This document shows positions 40,676 to 50,426 of a stretch of DNA of 64,000 nucleotides, one piece after another. Position 1 is the stretch's first letter, and every line of letters begins with the position of its first letter. The translations under genes were made by a program, and so were the position numbers. The stretch is from assembly GCA_018648685.1 (NCBI GenBank), contig JABGQT010000134.1, positions 1 through 64,000 of the forward strand, given 5' to 3'. Source of the DNA: Anaerolineae bacterium (GTDB lineage: Bacteria; Chloroflexota; Anaerolineae; Anaerolineales; Villigracilaceae). Under the pieces are notes generated by a model. It searched no databases. It was not told the origin of the DNA and saw nothing but the letters and a program-made list of their open reading frames with translations.

Positions 40676-43255
40676 ATGAAATTTATACTTAATGGTCAGG
40701 AAAAAGAATTCAACGGCGATCCTGAAATCACTCTACTAACCTACCTGCGTGAGCATGAAAATATCACATCCGTAAAGGATGGCTGCTCTGGGCAGGCATC
40801 TTGCGGAGCCTGCACCGTCGATATTGATGGAAAATCGAAATTATCTTGCATTACTCCCATGAAAAAGATTGGCGAGGCACAGATCACCACGCCCGATGGT
40901 ATCGGCGAATATAGGCGCGAAGTTTTTGCCAATGCCTTTGCAGAAAAAGGCGGCGTTCAATGCGGATTTTGTACGCCCGGCATTGTTATGCGTGCCGATA
41001 CCCTCATCAAGAAAAACCCAACGCCTTCAGAAGACCAGATCAAGCAGGCACTCACCCCGCATATTTGTCGCTGCACAGGCTACACGAAGGTTGTTGACGC
41101 AATCGGCTATGCAGCAGAAGCCATTCGGGATGAGAAAGAGATTCCCGTGCCAACCAGCGACGGAAAATTGGGATCACGACATCCCAAATATCAGGCGCAG
41201 GATTTGGTACTCGGTGAGCATAAATATACGGATGACCTCCGCTTCGAGGGGATGGTACACGGCGCTCTGAAATTTAGCGAATACCCCCGTGCCAAAATAC
41301 TGGATATCGACACCCGAGAAGCTGAGGCTGTGGCAGGCGTGCTGCGCATCTTCACCGCCGACGATGTGCCGGGTGAGCGTACTATCGGCTTAATATCACA
41401 AGATTGGCCGCTGATGCTAAAGAAGGGTGAAATCACCCGCTATCTTGGGGATGTGATCGCAAGCGTAGTTGCCGAAAGCGAGGCAATTGCCCGTGATGCA
41501 ATGAGCAAGATAAAGGTCACGTACGAAGCGCTGGAAGTTGTCAGCGATATGCACGCGGCAATGAGACCAGAATCCCCGAAAGTGCATGAGGGCGGCAATA
41601 TCCTATCCCACCCCGTTTTTGTGCGTGGCGATATGGAAAGTGCAAGAAAAAATTCTGCCTTCATCTCAAAGGGTGTTTACGAAACACAGCGCATCGAGCA
41701 CGCATTCATGGAAGTCGAAACAGCAGTAGCGATGCCCGACGGCGAGGGCGTAAAAGTTTATTCGCAAAGTCAGGGAATTTATGAAGACCAAATCCAGATC
41801 GCAAAATTGCTCGGATTGACAAAAGAGCAAGTGCGCGTGATTTTAGTGCCTAACGGCGGCGGATTTGGCGGCAAAGAAGACCTGACCGTGCAAGGACACG
41901 CCGCGCTGATGGCGAAATTGCTCGGCTTGCCTGTCAAAGTACACCTGACAAGAGATGAATCAATTATCATGCACCCGAAACGGCATCCGGTTTGGATGAA
42001 TTACGAATTGGGCTGTGATAAAGAGGGGCTGCTGACCTTTATCAAGGCGCGTTTTGTAGGCGACACAGGCGCTTATGCTTCAGTTGGGGCAAAAGTGCTT
42101 ACCCGTATCGCCAGCCACGCGGCTGCGGCATATGATGTCCCCGCGACTGATATTGAAGCCTTTGCAGTTTATACGAATAATTTGCCCTGCGGCGCAATGC
42201 GTGGGTTTGGTGTCAACCAAGCCACATTTGGGATGGAAAGCTCAATTGACGATCTCTGCGAACAAGGTGGTTTCGACCGATGGCAGTTCCGCTACGATAA
42301 TGCGCTTGAAGACGGCTCGATGACCACGACAGGTCAGGTTTTGCTGGGCGGCGTAGGCGTCAAACGTGCCCTTGAAGCGATCAAAGGTGAATATGAAAAG
42401 ACAAAACACGCCGGCTTGGCTTGCGGATTGAAAAATACCGGCATTGGCAATGGCATGCCCGATGAATCATCGGCGTTAGTAACGATTGTTGCACCAGACA
42501 AAGTTGTGATCGACCATGGTTGGACAGAAATGGGGCAAGGCGTAAATACCATTGCAGCTCAATTGGTCTGTAACGAAACAGGTATTCACCCCGACTTGAT
42601 CGAAGTACGCGTAGATACGATTTCTGACCAAAATGCGGGCATGACAACCGCTTCTCGCGCAACATCCCTGCTTGGAAACGCACTTTTGGATGCTTGCAAA
42701 AAACTCAGCACCGACCTAGAAAATAATACCCTTGCTGATTTGGTAGGCAACGAATATTTTGGTGAATGGATCGTAGATTTTACGACCAAACCTGAGATAA
42801 CAGATAACCCCATTACCCATTATTCCTACAGCTATGCAGCACAACTCGTTTCCATTGACGATGACGGTCAAATAGACAAAGTGACCGCCGCCCACGATGC
42901 GGGTAAGATTTATAACCCGATGCTCTTTGAAGGGCAAGTTGAGGGTGCTGTCCACATGGGGATCGGCTATGCAGTTAGCGAAGACTTACCGATGGAAAAC
43001 GGTGTTCCGCTCAGCACGAATTTGCGAAAAATGGGTATTTTACGTGCAAAAGAAATGCCCCCCGTTGAAGTGATCGGTGTTGAAGTACCAGACCCCTTAG
43101 GCCCTTATGGTGCCAAAGGCGTTGGTGAGATTGGATTAGTTCCCACAGCCGCTGCAGTCGCAAATGCACTCTATCAATTTGATGGGGAGCGCAGAACGAA
43201 GTTCCCGATGAAGTTGGCGAAAAAGAAGAAAAAGCCAAATTTGATTAAGCTATAA
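40676..43255 (+). CDS. Fused 2Fe-2S / molybdopterin hydroxylase, selenium-dependent xanthine dehydrogenase type
   Basis: CSGQASCGACTVDIDG, CGFCTPGIVMRA, HICRCTGY; GGGFGGKED; CGAMRGFGVNQ; MGQGVNTIAAQL; GAKGVGEIGLVP; ISP and Moco domains in one ORF. Confidence 0.85.
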   Translation: MKFILNGQEKEFNGDPEITLLTYLREHENITSVKDGCSGQASCGACTVDIDGKSKLSCITPMKKIGEAQITTPDGIGEYRREVFANAFAEKGGVQCGFCTPGIVMRADTLIKKNPTPSEDQIKQALTPHICRCTGYTKVVDAIGYAAEAIRDEKEIPVPTSDGKLGSRHPKYQAQDLVLGEHKYTDDLRFEGMVHGALKFSEYPRAKILDIDTREAEAVAGVLRIFTADDVPGERTIGLISQDWPLMLKKGEITRYLGDVIASVVAESEAIARDAMSKIKVTYEALEVVSDMHAAMRPESPKVHEGGNILSHPVFVRGDMESARKNSAFISKGVYETQRIEHAFMEVETAVAMPDGEGVKVYSQSQGIYEDQIQIAKLLGLTKEQVRVILVPNGGGFGGKEDLTVQGHAALMAKLLGLPVKVHLTRDESIIMHPKRHPVWMNYELGCDKEGLLTFIKARFVGDTGAYASVGAKVLTRIASHAAAAYDVPATDIEAFAVYTNNLPCGAMRGFGVNQATFGMESSIDDLCEQGGFDRWQFRYDNALEDGSMTTTGQVLLGGVGVKRALEAIKGEYEKTKHAGLACGLKNTGIGNGMPDESSALVTIVAPDKVVIDHGWTEMGQGVNTIAAQLVCNETGIHPDLIEVRVDTISDQNAGMTTASRATSLLGNALLDACKKLSTDLENNTLADLVGNEYFGEWIVDFTTKPEITDNPITHYSYSYAAQLVSIDDDGQIDKVTAAHDAGKIYNPMLFEGQVEGAVHMGIGYAVSEDLPMENGVPLSTNLRKMGILRAKEMPPVEVIGVEVPDPLGPYGAKGVGEIGLVPTAAAVANALYQFDGERRTKFPMKLAKKKKKPNLIKL

Positions 43256-43260
43256 GCGAA

Positions 43261-43296
43261 AGAGCGTGGATGAAATTTCATCCACGCTCTTTTTTA
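43261..43296. terminator. Bidirectional terminator
   Basis: AGAGCGTGGATGAAATTTCATCCACGCTCT perfect 30-bp palindrome plus T6. Confidence 0.92.
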
Positions 43297-43329
43297 TTCT
43301 ACAACTTTCAAGAAAGTTTTGGCAAAGAA

Positions 43330-44478
43330 TTATTCTTGCTCCGTATCTTCCTCTGCTACCTTCTCTTTCTCTTCTTCCTTCTGCGCTTCCCACGCTTCCA
43401 ACAAATCTTCGCGTAATTCTGGTTCTGTACCCATGATCCCCGCTCTGAGATAACGCCCGATCACGAGCGTAGAGGCAATTACGGGAATGATCACAATTGC
43501 GCTCAAAATGCCCTGAAGGAGCACAGCCACGATAATGGCAATAAAGACCAAGCCTTCATGCAAGTGAACACTACGCCCCATCAGACGTGGACGTAACCAG
43601 ATATTTTTCAGGTTAATGAGCACCATATAGATCACCAGCACCAGCACGCCAAACCAGAAGTTGGAAAGCGGCAAATAAAGTGATCCTTCAAGCAAAGCCA
43701 CCGCAATGGCCACAATTGCTGCGATCAAGGGGCCAAGATCGGGGATGATGGTCAATATACCTGCCAAGATACCAATGATCAATGCTCCGGGTAAGCCGAT
43801 TGCGAGCCAAGCTATGGTAAAAACAACCCCGACAATAAACATCAGTGCGATCTGGCTGAGCAAATAGGCGGCCCAGAGTTCCTTGATCTCTAAAAAGATC
43901 ATGCGAGCTTCACGCCTATATACTTCTGGTGCTTGGCGGATCAGCAACTCCCGCAATTTTCCCCAATCCAGCAAGAGATAATAAACTGTTACAATAATCA
44001 CAAAAAACCAGGCCGCATTACGAGAAGTACTCTCAATAATATGCAGCGCTTGTTCTGGCAAACTCGTTATAACTGCAAGAACGGAGTTTTCCAATTCACC
44101 AAGATAATCGCTCGCATCCAAAACCAAAAAAGTCCCAATGCGAATCGGTTCGCTCAAAAAGAGCAAGGTCTCTTCATATATTCGCACCAGATCATTCGAG
44201 AAAACCTGAATTTGCGCAATCAACTCAGGGACAAAAAGAACAGGAGAAGCCAACACCAAGCCCAAAGAAAGGAAATAAACCAAATTTACAGCCAGCTTAT
44301 GCTTCAATCCAAAGCGGTTCTTCATCAAATTGACAAGCGGCATCATGATATAAGCAAACAATCCGCCAATGATCAAAGGTTGAAACATCGGGCGCGTATA
44401 CCATCCCAAAGTGACAATAAAAATGATTATCAATATTAATGTCAGATAACGTGCTGGCGTACTCCATTTTTCTCTCAT
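43330..44478 (-). CDS. AI-2E-family (PerM/YdiK) transporter
   Basis: Multi-TM; IPDLGPLIAAIVAIAVALLEGS; LMGRSVHLHEGLVFIAIIVAVLLQGILSAIVIIPVIAS. Confidence 0.88.
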   Translation of the reverse strand: MREKWSTPARYLTLILIIIFIVTLGWYTRPMFQPLIIGGLFAYIMMPLVNLMKNRFGLKHKLAVNLVYFLSLGLVLASPVLFVPELIAQIQVFSNDLVRIYEETLLFLSEPIRIGTFLVLDASDYLGELENSVLAVITSLPEQALHIIESTSRNAAWFFVIIVTVYYLLLDWGKLRELLIRQAPEVYRREARMIFLEIKELWAAYLLSQIALMFIVGVVFTIAWLAIGLPGALIIGILAGILTIIPDLGPLIAAIVAIAVALLEGSLYLPLSNFWFGVLVLVIYMVLINLKNIWLRPRLMGRSVHLHEGLVFIAIIVAVLLQGILSAIVIIPVIASTLVIGRYLRAGIMGTEPELREDLLEAWEAQKEEEKEKVAEEDTEQE

Positions 44479-45716
44479 AGATTTTCTTTAACAGCCTCCA
44501 AAGTCGGAGCGATGATGGGCGCTTCGCTGACAGCTTTTAGCGCGGCGTTCACATCCTTGAGACCGCTACCTGTATTCAAAACCAAAACGGGATCATCCCG
44601 ATTCACAACGCCTTTTGAAATTGCTTCCGCTAAACCAGCGTATGCTGTCGCACCGGCAGGTTCCGCAAAAACGCCAACCTGACCAAGTTCCGCTATGGAG
44701 GCAATGATCGCATCATCATTAACTAAAACGTACTGTCCATTTGTCTCGGTAGCAGCACGAAGCGCACGAACGCCATCGCTGGGCATATCTACAGAAATAC
44801 TATCAGCCGAAGTTGTCGCAGAAATGGCTGCGATTTCTTCAGTCCCTGCGTTATACGCGTTTGCAATCGCGGCAGAACCTTCTGCCTGCACACCGATAAT
44901 ACGCGGCATCTGTTTTAGCCAACCTAATTTCTCTAAATCTTTAAAGCCCTTGTGAATACCAGAGATAATATTCCCATCACCTACAGAAACAAAGACGGTC
45001 AAAGGTTTATCATTTTCTCCAAGTGCTTTAAGAGACCATTCCCAAATCTCAAAGGCAGCAGTCTTTTTGCCTTCAACAGTGAAGGGATTATAGCCTGTGT
45101 TGCGGCAATACCAGCCAAATTCGTTCGCAGCTTTGACTGCTAATTCGACAGAATCATCATAAGTGCCGTCCACAAGCATCACTTCTGCGCCAAAAACGAG
45201 TAGTTGGGCAATTTTTGCCACTGGTGCAGTTTTGGGCGCAAAGATGACCGATTTTTGCCCAACGGCGGCAGACATCCCTGCGAGGGCTGCGCCTGCGTTG
45301 CCTGTAGAGGCAGTTACAATCACTTCTGCACCGATCTCTTTGGCACGTGCGACCAAAATGGCACTGGCACGATCCTTGAAAGAGGCAGTGGGGTTAGAGC
45401 TTTCATCTTTGAGCCAAAGATTATCCAACCCTAGTTTTTCTGCCAATTTTGGCAAAGCATAAGTCGGAGTCCACCCAGCGGCATAGAGAGGTGTCTCTTC
45501 CCCTCCGGGATTTGAAACAGGCAGCAAAGGCAAATATCGCCAAAGGGATGTTTCTGTACGACAAGTGATGTCGTCTGGTTGATATTTTTCTTTGATCGCT
45601 TCGTAGTCAAGAAGGACATTCAAGTTTCCGCCGTCTGCAGGGCAAGTATAAGTCACTTCTTCTGGAGCATATTTTTTTCCACAAAGAGAGCATTCGTAGC
45701 CAAGAAATTTATTCAT
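44475..45716 (-). CDS. thrC: Threonine synthase (fold-type II PLP enzyme)
   Basis: N-terminal zinc-ribbon-like CSLCGKKY...CPADGG; WLKDESSNPTASFKDRAS PLP lysine; ASTGNAGAALAG. Confidence 0.85.
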   Translation of the reverse strand: MNKFLGYECSLCGKKYAPEEVTYTCPADGGNLNVLLDYEAIKEKYQPDDITCRTETSLWRYLPLLPVSNPGGEETPLYAAGWTPTYALPKLAEKLGLDNLWLKDESSNPTASFKDRASAILVARAKEIGAEVIVTASTGNAGAALAGMSAAVGQKSVIFAPKTAPVAKIAQLLVFGAEVMLVDGTYDDSVELAVKAANEFGWYCRNTGYNPFTVEGKKTAAFEIWEWSLKALGENDKPLTVFVSVGDGNIISGIHKGFKDLEKLGWLKQMPRIIGVQAEGSAAIANAYNAGTEEIAAISATTSADSISVDMPSDGVRALRAATETNGQYVLVNDDAIIASIAELGQVGVFAEPAGATAYAGLAEAISKGVVNRDDPVLVLNTGSGLKDVNAALKAVSEAPIIAPTLEAVKENL

Positions 45717-45787
45717 TTTTTCACCTTTGGTAGATTGATTATACAAAAGATTTCAGGAGGTATTTTATCATTGCTTTCTCAAGAAGA

Positions 45788-45822
45788 AAAAGACTTCGGG
45801 ATTCTTAGAACTCCCGAAGTCT
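45788..45822 (-). terminator. Terminator downstream of the 45865..46809 gene
   Basis: AGACTTCGGGAttcttagaacTCCCGAAGTCT, T-rich tract on the minus strand. Confidence 0.75.
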
Positions 45823-45864
45823 ACACTTTCACAAAAATGACATCTTATCTTTTTCTTTGCTTGA

Positions 45865-46809
45865 TTATTGCCTCAGCCAAGTGCAACTGAGACCATTAGA
45901 ATACTGCTCCTCTATGCTTACATCTGTAAAAACAATTGTATTACTATCTCCATCTTCAAATATTGTGTAAGTATTGATGCCAACCTCCTGATAAAGAAAA
46001 GAGGCATCTTCACCTTCATCTTCATATGTCCAATTCACACCGCCTTCAACAAATTCAAAAGTAAGGACCGCCGCCTTATAATCTACGGTCTCACCATCCC
46101 GTGTGCAGGTTATTTCGTACGTATGCGTTCCCTGGTGCGCTAGCTCTTGTGGCGTTAAACCCCCAGAGCTCTCTTCCAGAGGCGGTGTTGGTAATATTTC
46201 AAGCACAGGTGGTGTTTCAGTCAAAGCCGATGCTTCACCTAGAGGCAATGTTTCAACATAAGACAAACGACCATCTTCAAATCCAGCCGCTAATCCTTGG
46301 ATGAAAATGAGTTCTCCTGTGACTAGATTATCATCCACATTCTTGACAAAAAATCCGGTTTCCCCTCGAATGCTAAGGAGCGCATCTAAATTCATTTCGG
46401 CAGTGAATTCTTGCGGCGAGTAGACCGTGCGCCCCAGACCCTCGATTTGGACTGGCTCACCATTTCTCTCCGTGAATTTATCCCCATTCCGAAAAACGAT
46501 CTCATAACCGCGCGCATCATAATACCAACTTTCGTGCCGCATCGAAAACATCTCTCCGTCAGGCAACATTTCATCAAAAAAGAAGATCACAAAGCGGTCT
46601 GGATAACCATACTCATCCACATGCGCCTGTTGCGTTACGCTCAATGTATATTGCGACACGGGTGAAGCAGCAGGATGATAATCTTGAACCAGACCGTCTT
46701 CAAATTGTTTAGGATTCCCCAAAAGAGAAGAGACAAAATTACAGTTCAAAGAAAGAAAGAGCAAAAAAATCAGGGCAACGAAGAGCATAAATCGTTTTAT
46801 TCTTTGCAT
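45865..46809 (-). CDS. Putative lipoprotein with C-terminal GGLTPQELA repeat domain
   Basis: Signal peptide with Cys (LLFLSLNCNF); C-terminus homologous by eye to the neighbouring protein. Confidence 0.65.
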   Translation of the reverse strand: MQRIKRFMLFVALIFLLFLSLNCNFVSSLLGNPKQFEDGLVQDYHPAASPVSQYTLSVTQQAHVDEYGYPDRFVIFFFDEMLPDGEMFSMRHESWYYDARGYEIVFRNGDKFTERNGEPVQIEGLGRTVYSPQEFTAEMNLDALLSIRGETGFFVKNVDDNLVTGELIFIQGLAAGFEDGRLSYVETLPLGEASALTETPPVLEILPTPPLEESSGGLTPQELAHQGTHTYEITCTRDGETVDYKAAVLTFEFVEGGVNWTYEDEGEDASFLYQEVGINTYTIFEDGDSNTIVFTDVSIEEQYSNGLSCTWLRQ

Positions 46810-46811
46810 GA

Positions 46812-48152
46812 TTATCTCCTTATCCCAGTGCAAGTCGCACTATCTTCAGCCCCGGTGATAAGCAAATTGAAACCTGCATTTGTAAAAATAAAGGTATAGG
46901 TAATGGGAATATCAATCTCAGAATAATCATAAAAGTAAGTATTTACGTTAATTTTATTATAAAACCAGCTGCCATTTTCATCCTCAATATTAGCACCGCC
47001 TGCAACAAAATTATAGCTTGTGACCCATGCCTCAGAATTCAAGAGTTCTTCAGTTGGACAGTCTATTCGATAGGTATGCGTCCCCTGATTTGCCAACTCT
47101 TGCGGTGTCAGACCGCCAGCGTTTCCCGATGGTGGCGGCGCGGTCTCCCCACATTTACCATTCGGGTTATTCATACTGCCCGGGTTCAATGTAACAACTT
47201 GTGCTGAGTTCATGTTATCTGTAGATTGTGCCGTCAAAGTCACGTTACCTGTGTTTTTATGAGCATAGTCAACATAGCCGTCATTATTCGTATCTGTACC
47301 CAAATCCCAATAGTAGCAAAAGACATAAGTGCCTATAGGGAGTTCTAAATAGGCTGAAGGGTTGCTGTCCCGAAAGACGACTGTAGAAGCACTGGACATG
47401 CCTGCCGTCGCCCCCTCAGCAGGCGTATAGCTAAAAGCACGAACCGTCGCATCATAAAGGCCATTATTTGCAAATTGTAAGGGTTTCTGGATATTGATTG
47501 CCCCATCGCTATCATTTCCATTACCATCTTGTGAGATAACAGGAGGGGCTGATGAGGGAGGCAGACCCGCATCTACATTATATATTTGTGAAGGTGAACT
47601 GGATGAAATTACCGCGCCGCTTTCTGGAATTTGGCTTGCGATGCGACCATACAGCAGGTCGGTGGCGTTTTGCTTCGTTTGCCTTTGAAGAACCGGTAAA
47701 ATTTTTGCAATAACAGGGTTTGGCTCGGCGGGTATATTCTCGTTCACCACCGCATCTGCCCCATCTCTAAGAACTGTGGAGACGACGGGGGGCATGCTAG
47801 AGTTTGCTTGTCCTTCCATCTCCTCGGCTAACTCCACGCGCTTATTTAAGTATTTCATAAAACCACCGCGAAGCACCTTGACAATGTCGGCAGCGTCATA
47901 AACTTGCCTGTTTTCCCATTGAGTAACCATATTGTCAAAGCTGCGCTGATATGAATCTCGAATACTTCGTAAGGTATCTATATCGTCTTTTCCGTCTAAA
48001 GCATCAGCAAGACCTATTCCCCATTCAAAATAAGTAGCTATCATACCAGCAGCAAAACCATCATCGCCGAATTGGCTAAAAACCCTACTTGATGGAAATA
48101 ACAAAGATACTGATAGCAAAAGAACAAAAAATAACTGCATTCGTTTTTTCAT
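46812..48152 (-). CDS. Secreted protein with C-terminal GGLTPQELA repeat domain
   Basis: Signal peptide MKKRMQLFFVLLLSVSLLFPSSRVFS; GGLTPQELANQGTHTYRIDCPTEE. Confidence 0.65.
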   Translation of the reverse strand: MKKRMQLFFVLLLSVSLLFPSSRVFSQFGDDGFAAGMIATYFEWGIGLADALDGKDDIDTLRSIRDSYQRSFDNMVTQWENRQVYDAADIVKVLRGGFMKYLNKRVELAEEMEGQANSSMPPVVSTVLRDGADAVVNENIPAEPNPVIAKILPVLQRQTKQNATDLLYGRIASQIPESGAVISSSSPSQIYNVDAGLPPSSAPPVISQDGNGNDSDGAINIQKPLQFANNGLYDATVRAFSYTPAEGATAGMSSASTVVFRDSNPSAYLELPIGTYVFCYYWDLGTDTNNDGYVDYAHKNTGNVTLTAQSTDNMNSAQVVTLNPGSMNNPNGKCGETAPPPSGNAGGLTPQELANQGTHTYRIDCPTEELLNSEAWVTSYNFVAGGANIEDENGSWFYNKINVNTYFYDYSEIDIPITYTFIFTNAGFNLLITGAEDSATCTGIRR

Positions 48153-48296
48153 AGCAAAAATCCCTCTACATCTCACAAAAATATATTCAACCAACCATTG
48201 TCAGTGTAGCAAAAAGCAACCCTATTTGCTACGGCTCTTTGTCATATCAATTCAATGTACAAGCTCTCACTGTCATAAGGCTTTAGGAGTTTAAAC

Positions 48297-48333
48297 TAAA
48301 AACGCAGAGATTTTTGAGATCTCTGCGTTTTTT
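48297..48333. terminator. Terminator between the ABC operon and the secreted protein gene
   Basis: AAACGCAGAGATttttgagATCTCTGCGTTTTTT. Confidence 0.88.
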
Positions 48334-48356
48334 CAATTCTAGAATTTACCCTGCAG

Positions 48357-49322
48357 TTACAATCCTCGCTCCCCACGAATATAGGGCACACCGAGCGCGG
48401 CAGGTGCACCAAGTCGTTTTTTCGTTGCTGCACGAGAGCCCCAAACAAGAGCAATGATCGTTAGAACGAAAGGCATCATCTGAAGAAAGAAGCCATAATT
48501 TGAATTGACATAGAGCGGGTTAGCAAATCCAAAGAGCAGGGCGGGACCTTGAAGATCAAGGATGAAGCGGCGGAGCATACCAAAGAGATAACCGCCAAAA
48601 GCTGCCCGGATCGGATTCCACTGAGCAAAGATGACCAACCCAACTGCTATCCAGCCTTGGCCAGATGTAGTTTGGGTACTGTACCAACCCGGGGAAACGG
48701 AAAGGCTGATCGTTGCGCCAGCCAGCCCTGCCAGCATCCCGCCAACGAAAGTGTAAAAGTAACGTACACCATAAACGCTGATACCGAGCGTATCCGCTGC
48801 GGAGGGTTTTTCACCAACCGCGCGGAGGTGCATCCCTGGGCGGGTTTTGTAGACATAATAGGCTGCCATTGGCGCAAATATATAGCCGACATAAACCAAT
48901 AAACTATGTTCAGAGAAGAGAACTGGCCCTAGAAAGGGGATTTGGGAGAGCAAGGGAATATCCACGATGGGAATTGTCGGAGGATGTTGACCTGTGAGAC
49001 CTTCTCCCAAAACGAGAGCAAGCCCAGTGCCAAGAAAGGTCAACGAAAGTCCACTAACGACTTGATCTGCCTGGAAGTGAATCGTCACTAATCCGTGAGC
49101 AAGACTTAAAATCCCACCTGCTAGCATGGCGACGATTAAACCAACCCAAGCGTTTCCTGTGGCGAGCGAGGTGCTGAATCCCGCCATCGCGCCGAGAAGC
49201 ATCATGCCTTCGACTCCGAGATTAAGAATACCTGAGCGTTCGGCAAAGATTTCGCCAATTGCGGCAAAGAGAAGGATCGTACCGGTCGCTAAACCTGCGT
49301 GTAGAATGATTTCTATATTCAT
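48357..49322 (-). CDS. BMP-type nucleoside/simple sugar ABC transporter permease
   Basis: IGEIFAERSGILNLGVEGMMLLGAMAGF. Confidence 0.93.
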   Translation of the reverse strand: MNIEIILHAGLATGTILLFAAIGEIFAERSGILNLGVEGMMLLGAMAGFSTSLATGNAWVGLIVAMLAGGILSLAHGLVTIHFQADQVVSGLSLTFLGTGLALVLGEGLTGQHPPTIPIVDIPLLSQIPFLGPVLFSEHSLLVYVGYIFAPMAAYYVYKTRPGMHLRAVGEKPSAADTLGISVYGVRYFYTFVGGMLAGLAGATISLSVSPGWYSTQTTSGQGWIAVGLVIFAQWNPIRAAFGGYLFGMLRRFILDLQGPALLFGFANPLYVNSNYGFFLQMMPFVLTIIALVWGSRAATKKRLGAPAALGVPYIRGERGL

Positions 49323-50426
49323 TTATGCCTCCTGCTCTAAGCGAACCAGGCGAATTTTATAGCGCAGTAAAACATCGCTGCTAATGACCATGAAAAGGAT
49401 AATGCCTTGCAAGAGATTGGATAAACCTGAAGGCTGAATTTCACGACCGGCAACAATGAGCGCACCAAAGAGAATGGAGACGATGATGACGGCAAAAGGG
49501 TTAAGTTTTGCCAGCCATGCCACAATAATGCCTGTGAAACCGTAGCCCGGGGAAATTTTTTCTTGTAAGCGGTGCACAACACCGCTGATCTCAGACATAC
49601 CAGCCAAGCCAGCGAGAGCACCAGAAAGCATCATCACGAGAATGAGATTTTTGGTGATATTAAGCCCCGCATAACGCGCTGCTTGTGGATTATCACCGAT
49701 CAACTTGATTTCGTAGCCCCAATGACTACGCTCTAAAATCCACCAAATGATAATGGCAGCGATAATGCCAAAAACCACGCCCAAATGCAGGGTAATGCCA
49801 GAGAATGCTTTATACTCTTTTGCCAAGTCCGAGAGGCGGGGCAACCACGCAATTTTCTCGAATTGAGGAGTCATCTGGAAGCCTGCATCGCTCCACTTAT
49901 CAAAAATCCAGAAATTATTCCAATAAAGAGCTATATAGTTGAGCATGAGGGTGATGATAATTTCGTTGACTTGATATTTGGCTTTTAGATAACCAGGGAT
50001 AAAGCCCCAAATTGCGCCACCGATCATGCCCATGATCATCATTAATGCGATAACGATAAATTTTGGCGTGGTTTCCAGATTGACCATCGGGACAAGGACG
50101 ACCAGACTTGAGAAGAAAGCACCCATATAAAACTGGCCTTCTGCGCCGATATTCCAGAGCTTCATTTTGAAAGCAACGGCACAAGCCAAGCCAACCATAA
50201 TGAGCGGGGTTGCTTTTACCATCGTGTCAGAGAACACTGCCCAAGAGCCAAATGTGGCGGTGAAGAAGAATTTCAGAACCCGCAAAGGATCACCACCGAT
50301 TATTTTCAGGACAATACCGCTAATGATAAAAGCGACGATAACTGAAAGAAGCGATGTTACTGCCGGTAACCATTTGGGATAGTCTGCTGTGCGTTTTTCA
50401 AAAATTACTGTGTAGGGGAGATTCAT
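49323..50426 (-). CDS. BMP-type nucleoside/simple sugar ABC transporter permease
   Basis: NIGAEGQFYMGAFFSSL; GYGFTGIIVAWLAKLNPFAVIIVSILFGALIVAG. Confidence 0.93.
   Translation of the reverse strand: MNLPYTVIFEKRTADYPKWLPAVTSLLSVIVAFIISGIVLKIIGGDPLRVLKFFFTATFGSWAVFSDTMVKATPLIMVGLACAVAFKMKLWNIGAEGQFYMGAFFSSLVVLVPMVNLETTPKFIVIALMMIMGMIGGAIWGFIPGYLKAKYQVNEIIITLMLNYIALYWNNFWIFDKWSDAGFQMTPQFEKIAWLPRLSDLAKEYKAFSGITLHLGVVFGIIAAIIIWWILERSHWGYEIKLIGDNPQAARYAGLNITKNLILVMMLSGALAGLAGMSEISGVVHRLQEKISPGYGFTGIIVAWLAKLNPFAVIIVSILFGALIVAGREIQPSGLSNLLQGIILFMVISSDVLLRYKIRLVRLEQEA

Noticed and set aside
40538-40676. Purine riboswitch upstream of the XDH-like gene
   Set aside because: No recognisable purine aptamer consensus in the leader; only the TIR element B was found upstream.
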